Positions 1 to 8,308 are shown, numbered from the stretch's first letter. The stretch: 64,000 bases of DNA from Bradyrhizobium sp. U87765 SZCCT0048 (GCF_018131225.1 NZ_JAFCMM010000003.1:384001-448000), one strand, 5' to 3'. Numbers and translations are program-made. The notes: generated by a model not told the origin, from the letters alone.

Positions 1-1098
1 CTGGGCCGCGTCGAGCGCACCCTCCACCACCACCTCGCGGCTGAACACATCGCGCGGCTCCTCGGTGCGCTTGGTGTGGCCGACGGTGACGCTGACGCGA
101 TCGAGCGGCCATGATTTCTGGTTGGCGTACATCCGCAGGGTCATCGCGGTGCAGGCGCCGAGCGCAGCGCTGAGCAGCTGATAGGGCGACGGCCCGGAGC
201 CAAGGCCGCCGACATCGGCCGGCTCGTCGGCCACGAAACGGGCGCCAGCCGCCCGCACCTCGACCTGGTAGCGCCCCGCGCCGGTCTCGGCGACGACGAC
301 GGCGTCGTCACGCGGTGCCGCCGGCGTCGCGGCCTCGGCCTCGGCCAGATAGCGCGATGCCCACGCCGCGATGACGTCAGCGGCATAGTCGGCGTCGACG
401 CTTCCCGTCAGCAGGTGATCGGCATGATCGAGCGACACAAAGCTCTTGGGATGGCGCGCGGCCAGAAAGATCGCCGAGGCGTTGTCAATGCCGACGATCT
501 GGTCGAGCGGCCCATGCAGGATCAGCAGCGGCCGCTTGAGGTGAGCGATGGTCTGTCCGGGGTCGTGATCACGCAGGTCGTCGACGAACGAGCGGCGGAT
601 CGTGAACGGCGTACCGCCGAGATCGACCTTCGCCTCGCCCTTCGTCGTGAGCTCGTCCAGCTTGTCGCCGAACAGCCTGGTCACATGGCCGACGTCGAAC
701 GGCGCGGCGATGGTTGCGACGGCCGTGATTTCGGGCAATTGCGCCGCGGCGGCAAGCGCCGCCGCACCGCCGAGGCTGTGGCCAATCAGCAGCGACGGCG
801 CCATGCCCTGCCGTGCCAGCGCGCCGCTGGCGGCGACGAGGTCGCGTACATTGCCGCTGAAGGTGGTATCGGCGAATTCGCCGCCGCTGTCGCCGAGCCC
901 GGTGAAATCGAAGCGCAGCACGCCGATGCCCTTGAGCGCCAGCGCCCGGGCAATACGCACCGCAGCGCGCGACTTGCGCGAGCAGGTGAAGCAGTGCGCG
1001 AACAGCGCGTAGGCGCGCGGACGGCCGTCCGGCAGGTCGAGCTGGCCGGCAAGACGCTGTCCGTCGGCGCCGTCGAAGTCGAAACGATGCGTGATCAT
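1..1098 (-). CDS. Bifunctional alpha/beta hydrolase-OsmC family protein (3' end cut off by window)
   Basis: This is a fusion of a serine-hydrolase-like domain with an OsmC/Ohr-like redox domain. The reading frame stays open to the window edge, giving 366 codons, so the C-terminus is missing. The start is the ATG at 1098 (begins MITHRFDFDG). Residues 1 to about 250 form the alpha/beta hydrolase, with the nucleophile elbow GHSLGG (Ser about 108), an acid-loop region LILHGPLDQIVG and a late histidine in DHADHLL. From about residue 275 the OsmC part begins, with GSGPSPYQLLSAALGACTAM carrying a conserved family cysteine. OsmC proteins reduce organic hydroperoxides, and the hydrolase part may deliver a substrate. 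It is divergent from the hydrolase at 1309. The family is clear, but the substrate is unknown. Confidence 0.88.
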   Translation of the reverse strand, partial: MITHRFDFDGADGQRLAGQLDLPDGRPRAYALFAHCFTCSRKSRAAVRIARALALKGIGVLRFDFTGLGDSGGEFADTTFSGNVRDLVAASGALARQGMAPSLLIGHSLGGAAALAAAAQLPEITAVATIAAPFDVGHVTRLFGDKLDELTTKGEAKVDLGGTPFTIRRSFVDDLRDHDPGQTIAHLKRPLLILHGPLDQIVGIDNASAIFLAARHPKSFVSLDHADHLLTGSVDADYAADVIAAWASRYLAEAEAATPAAPRDDAVVVAETGAGRYQVEVRAAGARFVADEPADVGGLGSGPSPYQLLSAALGACTAMTLRMYANQKSWPLDRVSVTVGHTKRTEEPRDVFSREVVVEGALDAAQ

Positions 1099-1308
1099 GG
1101 GAGCCACTCGCCTGTCCCGCCGCCATCGTCCCGACAGCGGCTGCTGGCGTCCATCATGCCGGCCGCCCGCCACGACGGCCAGCGCGAAATGCGCGGGGCC
1201 TCGCGCGCCCCGCAACCATGACCCGCGAGGTAATCGCAGCCGGCACATCGCCGTGGCTGACTACGGCCATCAACAGTGCAACGGACCGTTTGTCCCGGAG
1301 GTCATCAC

Positions 1309-2163
1309 ATGAATGTCATCACAACGGAATTCGACGCGGCCGACAGCCGAACCCCGCGCCACCCGGCCATCGTCACGCGGGACGGCCTGCGGCTGTTCCA
1401 CAAGGATTGGGGCGATGGCGCGCCCATCCTGTTCGTGCATGCCTGGTCGATGAGTTCGGATTTCTGGGAGTACCAGATGGCGCCGCTGGCGTCGCAGGGC
1501 TTTCGCTGCATCGCCTTCGACCGCCGCGGCAACGGCCGCTCCGAGGACAATGGTCGCGGCTACAGCCTCGATGCACTGGCGGACGATCTCGCCGGCGTCA
1601 TCGAACAGCTCGACCTCTCCGAAATCACGCTGGTGGGCCACTCCCTCGGCGCCAGCGAGGTGGTGCGCTATCTCACACGCCATGGCTCGGGCCGCGTCCG
1701 GCGCGCGGTGCTGGTTGCCGGCGGCACGCCACCGCTGGTCAAAAGCGCCGACAATCCCGACGGCATCGACAAGGCGATGTTCGACGCCATCCGCGACGCG
1801 CTGCTGGCCGACCGGGGAAAGTGGCTGCGCGACAACGCCGCACCGTTCTTCACACCGGACACCTCGGCGGCGATGCAGGACTGGACCATGGCGATGATGA
1901 TGCAGGCATCGCTGCGCGCGATGGTGGAGACGGTGTACCTGTCGTCGACGACCGACCTGCGGCGCGACCTTGCCCGCATCGACGTCCCGGTGCTGGTGAT
2001 CCACGGCACGGCTGACCAGTCGATACCCCACGTTTTCGGCCAGCGCACCCTCGATCATCTCGCTGACGGCCGCATGATCACCTATGACGGCGCCCCGCAC
2101 GGTCTGCTGGTAACCCACGCCCCGCGGCTGCGTGACGACATCGCGGCTTTCGCCAGAAGCTGA
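1309..2163 (+). CDS. Alpha/beta hydrolase, non-haem chloroperoxidase/esterase type
   Basis: This is a 284-residue single-domain alpha/beta hydrolase. The ATG at 1309 is preceded by CCCGGAGG at good spacing, so I prefer it to the in-frame ATG 33 bases upstream. The oxyanion region is FVHAWSMSS (residues 43-51). The nucleophile elbow is GHSLGAS with Ser at about 112, the acid is in VIHGTADQSIP and the histidine in DGAPHGLLVTH. This pattern suits the family loosely called non-haem chloroperoxidases, which in practice are esterases or perhydrolases. The elbow has GAS where close relatives have GGG. It probably acts in the cytoplasm, since no signal peptide is visible. The substrate cannot be told from sequence. 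Confidence 0.88.
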   Translation: MNVITTEFDAADSRTPRHPAIVTRDGLRLFHKDWGDGAPILFVHAWSMSSDFWEYQMAPLASQGFRCIAFDRRGNGRSEDNGRGYSLDALADDLAGVIEQLDLSEITLVGHSLGASEVVRYLTRHGSGRVRRAVLVAGGTPPLVKSADNPDGIDKAMFDAIRDALLADRGKWLRDNAAPFFTPDTSAAMQDWTMAMMMQASLRAMVETVYLSSTTDLRRDLARIDVPVLVIHGTADQSIPHVFGQRTLDHLADGRMITYDGAPHGLLVTHAPRLRDDIAAFARS

Positions 2164-2206
2164 GCACGCAAGGACGGCCGCCCGCGACCACGCGCGGGCG
2201 GCCTCG

Positions 2207-3277
2207 TCACATGTGCACGCCCATGCGCAGCAGGCGATCGACCGCCGCAGCCATCGGTCCGTTCGCGGCTCCCCGTACCTCAACCCGCGGCAGCGCCGCC
2301 TGCAGGAAGCCTTCGATGCGCTGGTGGGCAGCCTCCGCCAGTTCGCCGCCCATGGCGGTGAAGCCGTGCACGCCGCCGGGATAGACCGCAAGCTCGGCGG
2401 GGTTGCCGGCCGCGACCCAGCGCGCATGCATGAACAGGCTGTCGTCGAGCAACTGGTCCAGCGTTCCGACCGTGAACAGCGCCGGCGGCAGTCCGGCAAG
2501 ATCGGCATAGAGCGGCGAGACGTCGGGGTGGCGGCGGTCGATGTTCGCCGGCAGAAACGCCTGGCCGATGCGCTCGCCGACGCGGCGCGTCGTCACCGTC
2601 CGTGCCGGATCGCCCCGCAGCTGGCTCGGCGTCATCGACAGGTCGTAGGCGCCGAACGCCAGGTTCGCCGCCGCGAATGCATCGCCGAGGCCAACGTCGC
2701 GCAGCCGCAGCAGCGTCACCGCGGCGAGATGCGCACCGGCCGATTCGCCGCCAATCAGCAGGCGTTGCGTTCCGAACAACGTCTCGGCATGGGCGACCAG
2801 CCAGCGCGCGGCCGTCTCGCAATCATCCGGCGCCGCCGGATAGGGATGCTCGGGCGCAAGACGATAGTCGACGGAGATGCAGGCGACGCCGAGCGCCTCC
2901 ACCAGGCGCTCCATGTCGCCGTCGCGCATGTCGGCCGAGCCCAGCATCCAGCCGCCGCCATGCATGTGGAGATAGATCCCGCGTGGCACCGGTGGTGCGA
3001 TCACACGCAGCGGCACCAGCCGGCCGCCCGGGTCCGCCGCATGCATCAGCCGCGCGCGCGGCGACGGAGCGGTCGCCGGGATCGGACCATCACCGCGGGC
3101 GAAGGCGCGGCGCAGGCTCGCCGCATCGACGGCGGCGTCATTCGCGGTGGCGAGCCGCTGCGCCACCGCAAGGTTGATGGCGCGCGTTTCCGCGGACACG
3201 GCATCGGACCGGAACTGGGCGGCGGCCGGGTAGCGCGCACCATGGCGGTCGAGATCGCGATAAAGGTTGCGGTCCAT
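2207..3277 (-). CDS. Alpha/beta hydrolase fold-3 (hormone-sensitive-lipase family) esterase
   Basis: This is a 356-residue carboxylesterase of the hormone-sensitive-lipase family. The family oxyanion motif HGGGW is at residues 106-110 and the nucleophile elbow GGESAGAHLA has Ser at about 179. The acid is probably in the TVGTLDQLLDD loop and the histidine in YPGGVHGF, completing the triad. The N-terminal 75 residues form the cap region usual for the family. I chose the ATG at 3277 (MDRNLYRDL) because GGGAGA lies just upstream; a longer in-frame start at 3319 lacks this. It is followed by a WYL-family regulator on the same strand upstream, which may control it. It is likely cytoplasmic and acts on short acyl esters, though the substrate is unknown. 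Confidence 0.88.
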   Translation of the reverse strand: MDRNLYRDLDRHGARYPAAAQFRSDAVSAETRAINLAVAQRLATANDAAVDAASLRRAFARGDGPIPATAPSPRARLMHAADPGGRLVPLRVIAPPVPRGIYLHMHGGGWMLGSADMRDGDMERLVEALGVACISVDYRLAPEHPYPAAPDDCETAARWLVAHAETLFGTQRLLIGGESAGAHLAAVTLLRLRDVGLGDAFAAANLAFGAYDLSMTPSQLRGDPARTVTTRRVGERIGQAFLPANIDRRHPDVSPLYADLAGLPPALFTVGTLDQLLDDSLFMHARWVAAGNPAELAVYPGGVHGFTAMGGELAEAAHQRIEGFLQAALPRVEVRGAANGPMAAAVDRLLRMGVHM

Positions 3278-3326
3278 GACAAGTCTCCCTGTGCGTCGTG
3301 GGCAAGGGAGATGGACCATGGGCGCG

Positions 3327-4061
3327 TCAGTTTCTGGCAGCAGTCCGCGCTTCGTCGCGGGCGCGCTTGGCCGCGGCGCGATCGCCGCGATCGTCCTCCT
3401 GCCAGGCCCGGATCAGCGCCTGCCGCGATTTCGGATAGGAATCATCGAGCATCACCAGGCCGCTGATGCGATCGGAGCGGAAGTGGCGGAACGCGGTGCG
3501 CAGCTCGCACCATGCGACGACGAGGCGGACGGCCTCAAAATAGACCAGCGCGATCGGCCACACCACGCGCTCGGTCGCCTGGCCGTTCTCGTCCTGATAG
3601 GCGATGCGCAGCTTGCGCTGCCCGCGGATAGCGCCGCGGATCACCGCGGGATCGATGACGTCCGCGACCTGGCCGCGCGATGTGCCGCTGAACAGGCCGG
3701 CATTGGTCAGTGATGCAGTGAGCGGCACCGGCAGCACCGCAGCGATCTTGGCCAGGGCGTTTTCCGCCGCTGCCGAGAGTTCCGCGTCGCGGCGCTGGAT
3801 CACCCACTGGCCGCCGAGCGCCAGCGCCTCGAGTTCGTCCTCGGTGAACATCAGCGGCGGCAGGATAAAGCCGGGCTTGAGCAAATAACCAACGCCGGCT
3901 TCGCCCTCGATCGGCGCGCCCAACGCGATCAGCGTGTCAATGTCGCGATAGATCGTGCGCTTGGAGACGCCGAGTTCTTCGGCCAGCACGATCGCGCTGA
4001 CCGCGCGGCGATGGCGGCGCAGGGCCTGGATGAGATCGAACAATCGGACGGAACGAGACAT
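3327..4061 (-). CDS. YafY-family helix-turn-helix regulator with WYL domain
   Basis: This is a 244-residue DNA-binding regulator. Residues 1-55 carry an HTH_11 winged helix (LAEELGVSKRTIYRDIDTL), and the rest is a WYL-type ligand-sensing domain (IAYQDENGQATERVVWP, then a core ending HFRSDRI). The start at 4061 gives the family's standard N-terminus MSRSVRLFDLIQALRRHRR; a longer frame extends upstream but has no family similarity. WYL regulators often act as repressors or activators that sense small ligands or nucleic acids. It sits about 50 bases upstream of the fold-3 esterase on the same strand, so co-transcription or local control is plausible. A strong hairpin terminator separates it from the DUF2852 gene. 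Confidence 0.87.
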   Translation of the reverse strand: MSRSVRLFDLIQALRRHRRAVSAIVLAEELGVSKRTIYRDIDTLIALGAPIEGEAGVGYLLKPGFILPPLMFTEDELEALALGGQWVIQRRDAELSAAAENALAKIAAVLPVPLTASLTNAGLFSGTSRGQVADVIDPAVIRGAIRGQRKLRIAYQDENGQATERVVWPIALVYFEAVRLVVAWCELRTAFRHFRSDRISGLVMLDDSYPKSRQALIRAWQEDDRGDRAAAKRARDEARTAARN

Positions 4062-4090
4062 GCGCACATCGGAGAAAAGAGCCGGAGCGC

Positions 4091-4132
4091 ACAATAATAA
4101 AGCCGCCCGCTTGTGGGGGACAAGCGGGCGGC
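4091..4132 (-). terminator. Rho-independent terminator after the DUF2852 gene
   Basis: A perfect 13-base inverted repeat (4102-4114 with 4120-4132, arm GCCGCCCGCTTGT) has a short C-rich loop. On the minus strand it is followed by TTTATTATT. It lies 27 bases past the stop of the DUF2852 gene and just before the WYL regulator. Confidence 0.85.
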
Positions 4133-4158
4133 CATCACAGCGATCAGGTTGTGGGGCG

Positions 4159-4674
4159 TTATCCCTGAGGCTGGTTGTTCTGCGGCGGCGTCGGACGCGA
4201 GCGGTGCTCCGCCATGAACTGGTCGAACTCGGACTTGTCCTTGGCGTGACGCAGACGATCGAGGAACTGCTTGAACTCATCCTGCTCCTCCTCGAGCCGG
4301 CGCAGCGTGTCCTCGCGGTACTCGTCGAACGCGCGGTTGCCGCTCGACGGGCCACCGTAGTAGCGGCGGCCCTCGCCGTTACCGTTGCCGCGGCCGAAGC
4401 CGTGCTCTTCCATGCGCGAACGCATGCGGTCCATCTTCCACTGCATCCGCTCCATCTTGTCCTGCCAGCGACCGTACTGCGTCCAGCAACCCATCTTTCT
4501 GCTCCCGAGTGTGAAGAAAAGAAGCGCGAGGCCGATCGGCCACCACAGGATGAAACCGAGCACCGTCAGCGCGATCCATGCCGGATGCCAGGTCGAGTGG
4601 AGAAACTGCGGGTGCCGCCGATCATCCCATCCGGAGTTCTGCCCCCATCGGCTGAATTGCGCGGTGTCAGACAT
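4159..4674 (-). CDS. DUF2852 membrane-associated protein
   Basis: This 171-residue protein is of the DUF2852 type known mostly from alphaproteobacteria. After a short polar N-terminus there is one hydrophobic stretch (about residues 30-56, HPAWIALTVLGFILWWPIGLALLFF), then a charged, probably helical region rich in Met, Arg and Glu (QDKMERMQWKMDRMRSRMEEHGFG) and a Gln/Pro-rich tail. The start at 4674 has GGGAGAGGCAG upstream. Its function is not known. Its promoter region carries a palindrome (4711-4729) that recurs at the start of the neighbouring TetR gene, so it is very likely a target of that regulator. It ends at a strong terminator, so it forms a single-gene unit. Confidence 0.8.
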   Translation of the reverse strand: MSDTAQFSRWGQNSGWDDRRHPQFLHSTWHPAWIALTVLGFILWWPIGLALLFFTLGSRKMGCWTQYGRWQDKMERMQWKMDRMRSRMEEHGFGRGNGNGEGRRYYGGPSSGNRAFDEYREDTLRRLEEEQDEFKQFLDRLRHAKDKSEFDQFMAEHRSRPTPPQNNQPQG

Positions 4675-4710
4675 CTGCCTCTCCCAGTGACGGCGAAGCG
4701 CCGCCCGTGA

Positions 4711-4729
4711 ATGTAAATAACATTTACAT
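4711..4729. promoter_or_regulatory. Probable TetR operator upstream of DUF2852
   Basis: The palindrome ATGTAAA-N5-TTTACAT (8-base perfect arms if the flanking T/A is counted) lies 37-55 bases upstream of the DUF2852 start. The same 7-5-7 pattern occurs at 5522-5540 over the start of the TetR gene, so the two look like one operator type. Confidence 0.7.
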
Positions 4730-4851
4730 AGATAGATCGTCCGGTTTTTTTGTCAAGCGGGCCCCCGGGAGGGCCTTCGGGATTATTTTGCCAGATCAGA
4801 CCCGAGCCATGACACCAGGGCATGGCTTTTGGGCCCTCATTCAGGCCCGTG

Positions 4852-5523
4852 TCAGGCCTTCGCCGCCGCGGCCGGCCGCTCGGTCGGGAAGCCGAGACCG
4901 CGCAGGTAGATCAGCACGCCCGCTTCGAGCAGGTCGTCGGGCGTCATCGGCAGCTTGCGCCGCGCCGCGTCACCGCGGCTGAACAGCGAGGCGATTCCGT
5001 GGGACATCGACCAGATGTGCAGCGCCATCATCAGCGCCGGCGGCTTCGGCATGCCAGGCGGTGTCAGCGTCGCGAGGCGCTCGGCGGTCAGGCGAATCAC
5101 CCCGAACGCGCGCTCGCTCGCCACCAGCAATTGAGGATAGGTGTCGAGCGACAGGCCGGATTCGAACATCGCCGAGTAGAATGCCGGCTCGTCACGAGCG
5201 AACCGAAGATAGGCGCGACCGAGGCGCTCGAACGCGGTGATCAGGTCCGGCCGGCCATCGTCCCAGGCTGCGATCAGCACGCTTTCGAACTGCTCGAAGC
5301 CGCGCTGGGCGATGCTCGACAGCAGTTCGTCACGGTCCCGGAAATGACGATACGGCGCCGCCGGGCTGACGCCCGCCGACCGCGCCGCCTCGGCGAAGGT
5401 AAAGCCGCCCGGCCCCTTTTCGGCGATCAGGCCGAGGGCGGCCTGCACCAGTGCCTCTTTCAAATTGCCGTGATGATAGCCCCGCTCGGTGCGACCGGGG
5501 TCCTTGTCTTTGCGCCAGCTCAT
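4852..5523 (-). CDS. TetR/AcrR-family repressor (probable regulator of DUF2852 and itself)
   Basis: This is a 223-residue TetR-type regulator. Residues 18-65 form the N-terminal helix-turn-helix (FTFAEAARSAGVSPAAPYRHFRDRDELL), preceded by a basic GYHHGNLKEALV start typical of the subgroup with a WHG-type C-terminal domain. Residues 80-215 form the helical ligand-binding and dimer domain. The start codon at 5523 lies inside a palindrome, ATGTAAA-N5-TTTACAT, that is repeated upstream of the DUF2852 gene 120 bases beyond its own stop. This suggests it represses both itself and that gene. The inducer is unknown. It is transcribed alone, and another TetR gene starts further upstream on the same strand. 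Confidence 0.87.
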   Translation of the reverse strand: MSWRKDKDPGRTERGYHHGNLKEALVQAALGLIAEKGPGGFTFAEAARSAGVSPAAPYRHFRDRDELLSSIAQRGFEQFESVLIAAWDDGRPDLITAFERLGRAYLRFARDEPAFYSAMFESGLSLDTYPQLLVASERAFGVIRLTAERLATLTPPGMPKPPALMMALHIWSMSHGIASLFSRGDAARRKLPMTPDDLLEAGVLIYLRGLGFPTERPAAAAKA

Positions 5524-5540
5524 GTAAAGGGCTTTTACAT
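5522..5540. promoter_or_regulatory. Probable autoregulatory TetR operator
   Basis: ATGTAAA-N5-TTTACAT overlaps the start codon of the TetR gene at 5523. It has the same arm sequence and spacing as the site at 4711-4729. Binding here would block transcription into the gene or cover its start. Confidence 0.68.
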
Positions 5541-5643
5541 GACTTGCGGCGATCCGTCACGGATCGTGTGCACGCCTCACCATGCATCGGCGACGGGGCC
5601 TGCGATCGCGCGAGCGGTCCGGAAACCCGACAACCGGCGCCCC

Positions 5644-6390
5644 TTAGCGCCGCCGCTCCACGGGCGCGGCGCCGCCTGCACACACGAAGTCGATCGCCCG
5701 CCGTGCAATGACCTCGAGATCGGCGCGCGGCGTCCAGGCGCGCGCGCGGATCGCGATGGTGTGGATGGCGGAGCCCGCGACCTGCACCAGCAGTTCGACA
5801 TCGGTGCCCGCAGGCAGTTCGCCCCGCACGATGGCCAGCTCCAGCAACTTGCGCAGCGCCTTGTCGGTCGATGCGAGCGCGCGCAGCACCGTGCCGCGAA
5901 TCTCCGGATCGGCCATTGCCTCCGAGCCTGCCGTCATCACCGTGAAGCAGCCGCGCGGACCGTTCTCGCCGGCGAGATAGACGTCGAGCGCGGTGGCGAA
6001 GATGCGCTCCATCGACTGGCGCAGCGTCAGCGCCGGATCGAACGCCGTCGCGAACTGACCGCCGACCTCTTCGCGGTAACGCTCATAGGCCTTGAGAAAC
6101 AATTCGCGCTTGTCGCCGAACGCGCCATAGAGGCTCGGACGGTTGATGCCCATGGCGGCGCTGAGATCGTCAAGCGAGGTGGCCGCATATCCGCCGTCCC
6201 GAAAACGGTCGAGCGCGCGCGACAAAGCCACCTCGGGCGTGAATGCCCGCGGCCGGCCGCGCTTGCGTACCGGCGCGGCGGGCTGGCCGGCGGTGGTCTC
6301 CACCCCAGGTCCGGCCGCCGTCCCCGCCACATCGACCGTATTGGCGACGGGAGCACCGGAGAAGGGCGGCCCTTTTCTTTTTTGTACCAT
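5644..6390 (-). CDS. TetR/AcrR-family regulator divergent from a GST gene
   Basis: This is a 248-residue TetR-type regulator. A 45-residue Pro/Thr/Val-rich leader precedes the basic patch KRGRPRAF and the helix-turn-helix (TSLDDLSAAMGINRPSLYGAFGDKRELF, about residues 65-100). The C-terminal part (ENGPRGCFTVMTAGSEA, then a run of helices) fits the TetR_C subgroup often found beside oxidoreductase or transferase genes. The start could be 6390 or 6417; neither has a strong ribosome site, and 6390 has a distant AGGA. It is divergent from the GST gene at 6486 with about 95 bases between them. A short inverted repeat there (6420-6441) is a candidate shared operator. Confidence 0.85.
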   Translation of the reverse strand: MVQKRKGPPFSGAPVANTVDVAGTAAGPGVETTAGQPAAPVRKRGRPRAFTPEVALSRALDRFRDGGYAATSLDDLSAAMGINRPSLYGAFGDKRELFLKAYERYREEVGGQFATAFDPALTLRQSMERIFATALDVYLAGENGPRGCFTVMTAGSEAMADPEIRGTVLRALASTDKALRKLLELAIVRGELPAGTDVELLVQVAGSAIHTIAIRARAWTPRADLEVIARRAIDFVCAGGAAPVERRR

Positions 6391-6419
6391 TTCGCAATAA
6401 AATCCTTGACCGGACATAT

Positions 6420-6441
6420 TTTATGCGAGACGGTACATAAA
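6420..6441. promoter_or_regulatory. Candidate operator between tetR and gst
   Basis: TTTATG-N10-CATAAA is a 6-base inverted repeat in the only gap between the divergent tetR (6390) and gst (6486). TetR regulators usually bind such sites. The arms are short, so this is tentative. Confidence 0.35.
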
Positions 6442-6485
6442 TAAAAGCCCCAACCGCCGCTGCAAACTCTCCAGGGAGATATGTC

Positions 6486-7127
6486 ATGGACCTTTATTTT
6501 TCGCCCCTCGCCTGCTCGATGGCGACGCGCATCGCGCTCTACGAGGCCGGCGCCGATGCCGCCTATGTCGAGGTCGATCCGAAGTCGAAGCAGGTGCTGC
6601 GTGACGGCTCGGACTTCACCGCCGTCAACCCGCTCGGCCTCGTGCCGACGCTGCGCACCGACGACGGCGTGGTGCTGACCGAGAACGCCGCGATCCTGCA
6701 ATATGTCGCCGACCGCTTTCCAGATGCGCGGATCTCGGCCGCGGATGCCAAGGAGCGTTCCCGTCTGCAGCAATGGCTGTGCTTCATCGGCACCGAACTG
6801 CACAAGGGCCTGTTCGTGCCGCTGCTCGACCGCAAGGCGCCGGCGGAAGTGCACGCCTATACGCTGAAGAGATATCTGTCGCGGCTCGATTACCTCAACG
6901 GCTATCTCGACGGCCGCGAATTCGTGCTCGACCATTTCAGCGTCGCCGACGCCTATCTCGCCACCGTGCTGAACTGGAGCATGGCAACGCCGATGATCGA
7001 CTTCAAGGCGTATCCCGCGGTCACGGCATATCTGACACGCATGCGCGCGCGACCAAGCATTGCCCGCGCCATGGCCGAGGAGATCGAGCTCTACAAGGCC
7101 GAAATTGCCCGTCACAAGGCGGCCTGA
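6486..7127 (+). CDS. Glutathione S-transferase family protein
   Basis: This is a 213-residue cytosolic GST. Residues 1-78 form the thioredoxin-like N-domain (MDLYFSPLACSMATRIAL; Cys10/Ser11 near the glutathione site, cis-proline in GLVPTL, and the glutathione gamma-glutamyl contact TENAAIL). Residues 90-205 form the all-helical C-domain, with the N-capping motif region FSVADAYLATVLNW. The Cys/Ser N-terminus and length match bacterial beta-class-like enzymes. AGGGAGAT lies 8-9 bases before the ATG. The gene is divergent from a TetR regulator, so induction by an electrophile is likely. The substrate is unknown. Confidence 0.9.
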   Translation: MDLYFSPLACSMATRIALYEAGADAAYVEVDPKSKQVLRDGSDFTAVNPLGLVPTLRTDDGVVLTENAAILQYVADRFPDARISAADAKERSRLQQWLCFIGTELHKGLFVPLLDRKAPAEVHAYTLKRYLSRLDYLNGYLDGREFVLDHFSVADAYLATVLNWSMATPMIDFKAYPAVTAYLTRMRARPSIARAMAEEIELYKAEIARHKAA

Positions 7128-7199
7128 AGCACCGGCGGTTCTGCCGCCGCTATTTGCGACATCGACTGCGCGGCGTTGCGCCTCCCCGGGCGCACGCTG

Positions 7200-7763
7200 C
7201 TATGGTTTAGCCAGTACCTGCGCCCGAACCGTGGCCAGCGCCCGCGTGAACACCCTGGTGTCGTCGAGCGCACGCGTCAGCACAAGCGCGCCCTGGATCG
7301 CCAGCACCGCCTGCTCTGCCATGTGGCGCGCCGCAGCCTTGTCATGGCCGAGACGACGAAGGGAATGCGCCAGCGCATCGATCCAGCCGGTGAAATAGGT
7401 CTTCACCGCATCCGCAAACAGGTCTCGCGCTGCGCCGAGCGCAACCACCCCGACCAGGCAGACACGCTGGCCGGAGCGGAAATAGCTGTCGACAGCGGCG
7501 AACATCGCGGCAATGCCCGCCGCGGGATCGGCCGCGCTGCGCAGCGGCGCATAGATGTGGTCGGTGAACCAGAGGTCGATGGAGGCCAGCACCTCCTGTG
7601 CCATCTGCTCCTTCCCGCCGGGAAAGAAGTTGTACAGGCTGCCCTTGCCGAGCCCCGTGGCCTCGGTGATCAGCGCCAGTGTCGCACCCTCGTAGCCATG
7701 GGCGCGAAACACCTCCGCCAGTTGCGGCACCACCTCGGCCCGGTCCGCGATCGCTTTCGCCAT
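7200..7763 (-). CDS. TetR/AcrR-family regulator, LmrA/YxaF-like
   Basis: This is a 187-residue TetR-type regulator. The N-terminal HTH is at about residues 13-55 (AEVFRAHGYEGATLALITEATGLGKGSLYNFFPGGKEQM). The helical remainder (CLVGVVALGAARDLFADAVKTYFTGW, then EQAVLAIQGALVLTRALDD) is like the YxaF/LmrA C-terminal domain. The ATG at 7763 follows GAGAGGA, which favours it over the upstream in-frame start at 7787. It lies directly downstream of the NTF2-like gene on the same strand with a 20-base gap, so the two are probably one operon. The palindromes at 8275-8308 in that operon's leader are the likely binding sites. Confidence 0.86.
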   Translation of the reverse strand: MAKAIADRAEVVPQLAEVFRAHGYEGATLALITEATGLGKGSLYNFFPGGKEQMAQEVLASIDLWFTDHIYAPLRSAADPAAGIAAMFAAVDSYFRSGQRVCLVGVVALGAARDLFADAVKTYFTGWIDALAHSLRRLGHDKAAARHMAEQAVLAIQGALVLTRALDDTRVFTRALATVRAQVLAKP

Positions 7764-7783
7764 CGTTCCTCTCGTCGCGCCTC

Positions 7784-8251
7784 TCAATCCGGCGTGTCGC
7801 CGAGCCCCGCCACATCGGCCGGGCGCGGCCCCGGCGCCGCCCAGTGGAAGCGGCGCTCATCCGCGCCGATCACGACATCATTGATGCTTGCCTCCCGCCG
7901 CCGCATCAAGCCGGCGTCGTCGAACTCCCACTGCTCGTTGCCGTAGGAGCGATGCCACTGCCCGGCCGCATCGCGCCACTCGTACTGGAAGCGCACGGCG
8001 ATGTGGTTGCCGTCGAACGCCCACAGATCCTTGATCAGGCGGTAGTCGAGTTCCTTCGCCCACTTGCGCGTCAGGAAATCGACGATGGCCGCCCGGCCGA
8101 CCAGGAACTCGGAGCGGTTACGCCAGCGGCTGTCTTCCGTGTAGGCCAGCGAGACCCGCTGGGGATCACGCGAGTTCCAGGCATCTTCGGCCATGCGCAC
8201 CTTCTGGATGGCGGTATCGCGGGTGAATGGCGGCAGCGGCGGACGCGACAT
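7784..8251 (-). CDS. NTF2-like/DUF1348 family protein
   Basis: This is a 155-residue cone-fold protein of the DUF1348 group in the NTF2/SnoaL superfamily. Visible hallmarks are TRDTAIQKVRMAEDAWNSRDPQRVSLAYTEDSRWRNRSEFLVGR, the strand HIAVRFQYEWRD and the C-terminal RREASINDVVIGADERRF. Residues in such cavities can bind small ligands, but no catalytic role is established for the group. AGGAGG precedes the ATG at 8251. It is the first gene of a two-gene unit with the TetR regulator at 7200-7763. The leader carries overlapping palindromes, so it is probably autorepressed through that regulator. Confidence 0.85.
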   Translation of the reverse strand: MSRPPLPPFTRDTAIQKVRMAEDAWNSRDPQRVSLAYTEDSRWRNRSEFLVGRAAIVDFLTRKWAKELDYRLIKDLWAFDGNHIAVRFQYEWRDAAGQWHRSYGNEQWEFDDAGLMRRREASINDVVIGADERRFHWAAPGPRPADVAGLGDTPD

Positions 8252-8274
8252 AGGGACCTCCTGAGGCTTTGTAT

Positions 8275-8308
8275 CGATTGGTACATCACCTTGTACCAAT
8301 CGGTACAA
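8275..8308. promoter_or_regulatory. Overlapping palindromes, probable TetR operators
   Basis: An 11-base perfect inverted repeat (8275-8285 and 8292-8302, arm CGATTGGTACA, 6-base spacer) overlaps a second palindrome, TTGTACC-N4-GGTACAA (8291-8308). The three half-sites share the core GGTACA. The array lies 24-57 bases upstream of the NTF2-like/tetR operon start. Confidence 0.72.

Noticed and set aside
4808..4833. Hairpin GCCATG/CATGGC as a terminator
   Set aside because: It has a T-run only on the plus strand, where no gene ends, and the stem is short.
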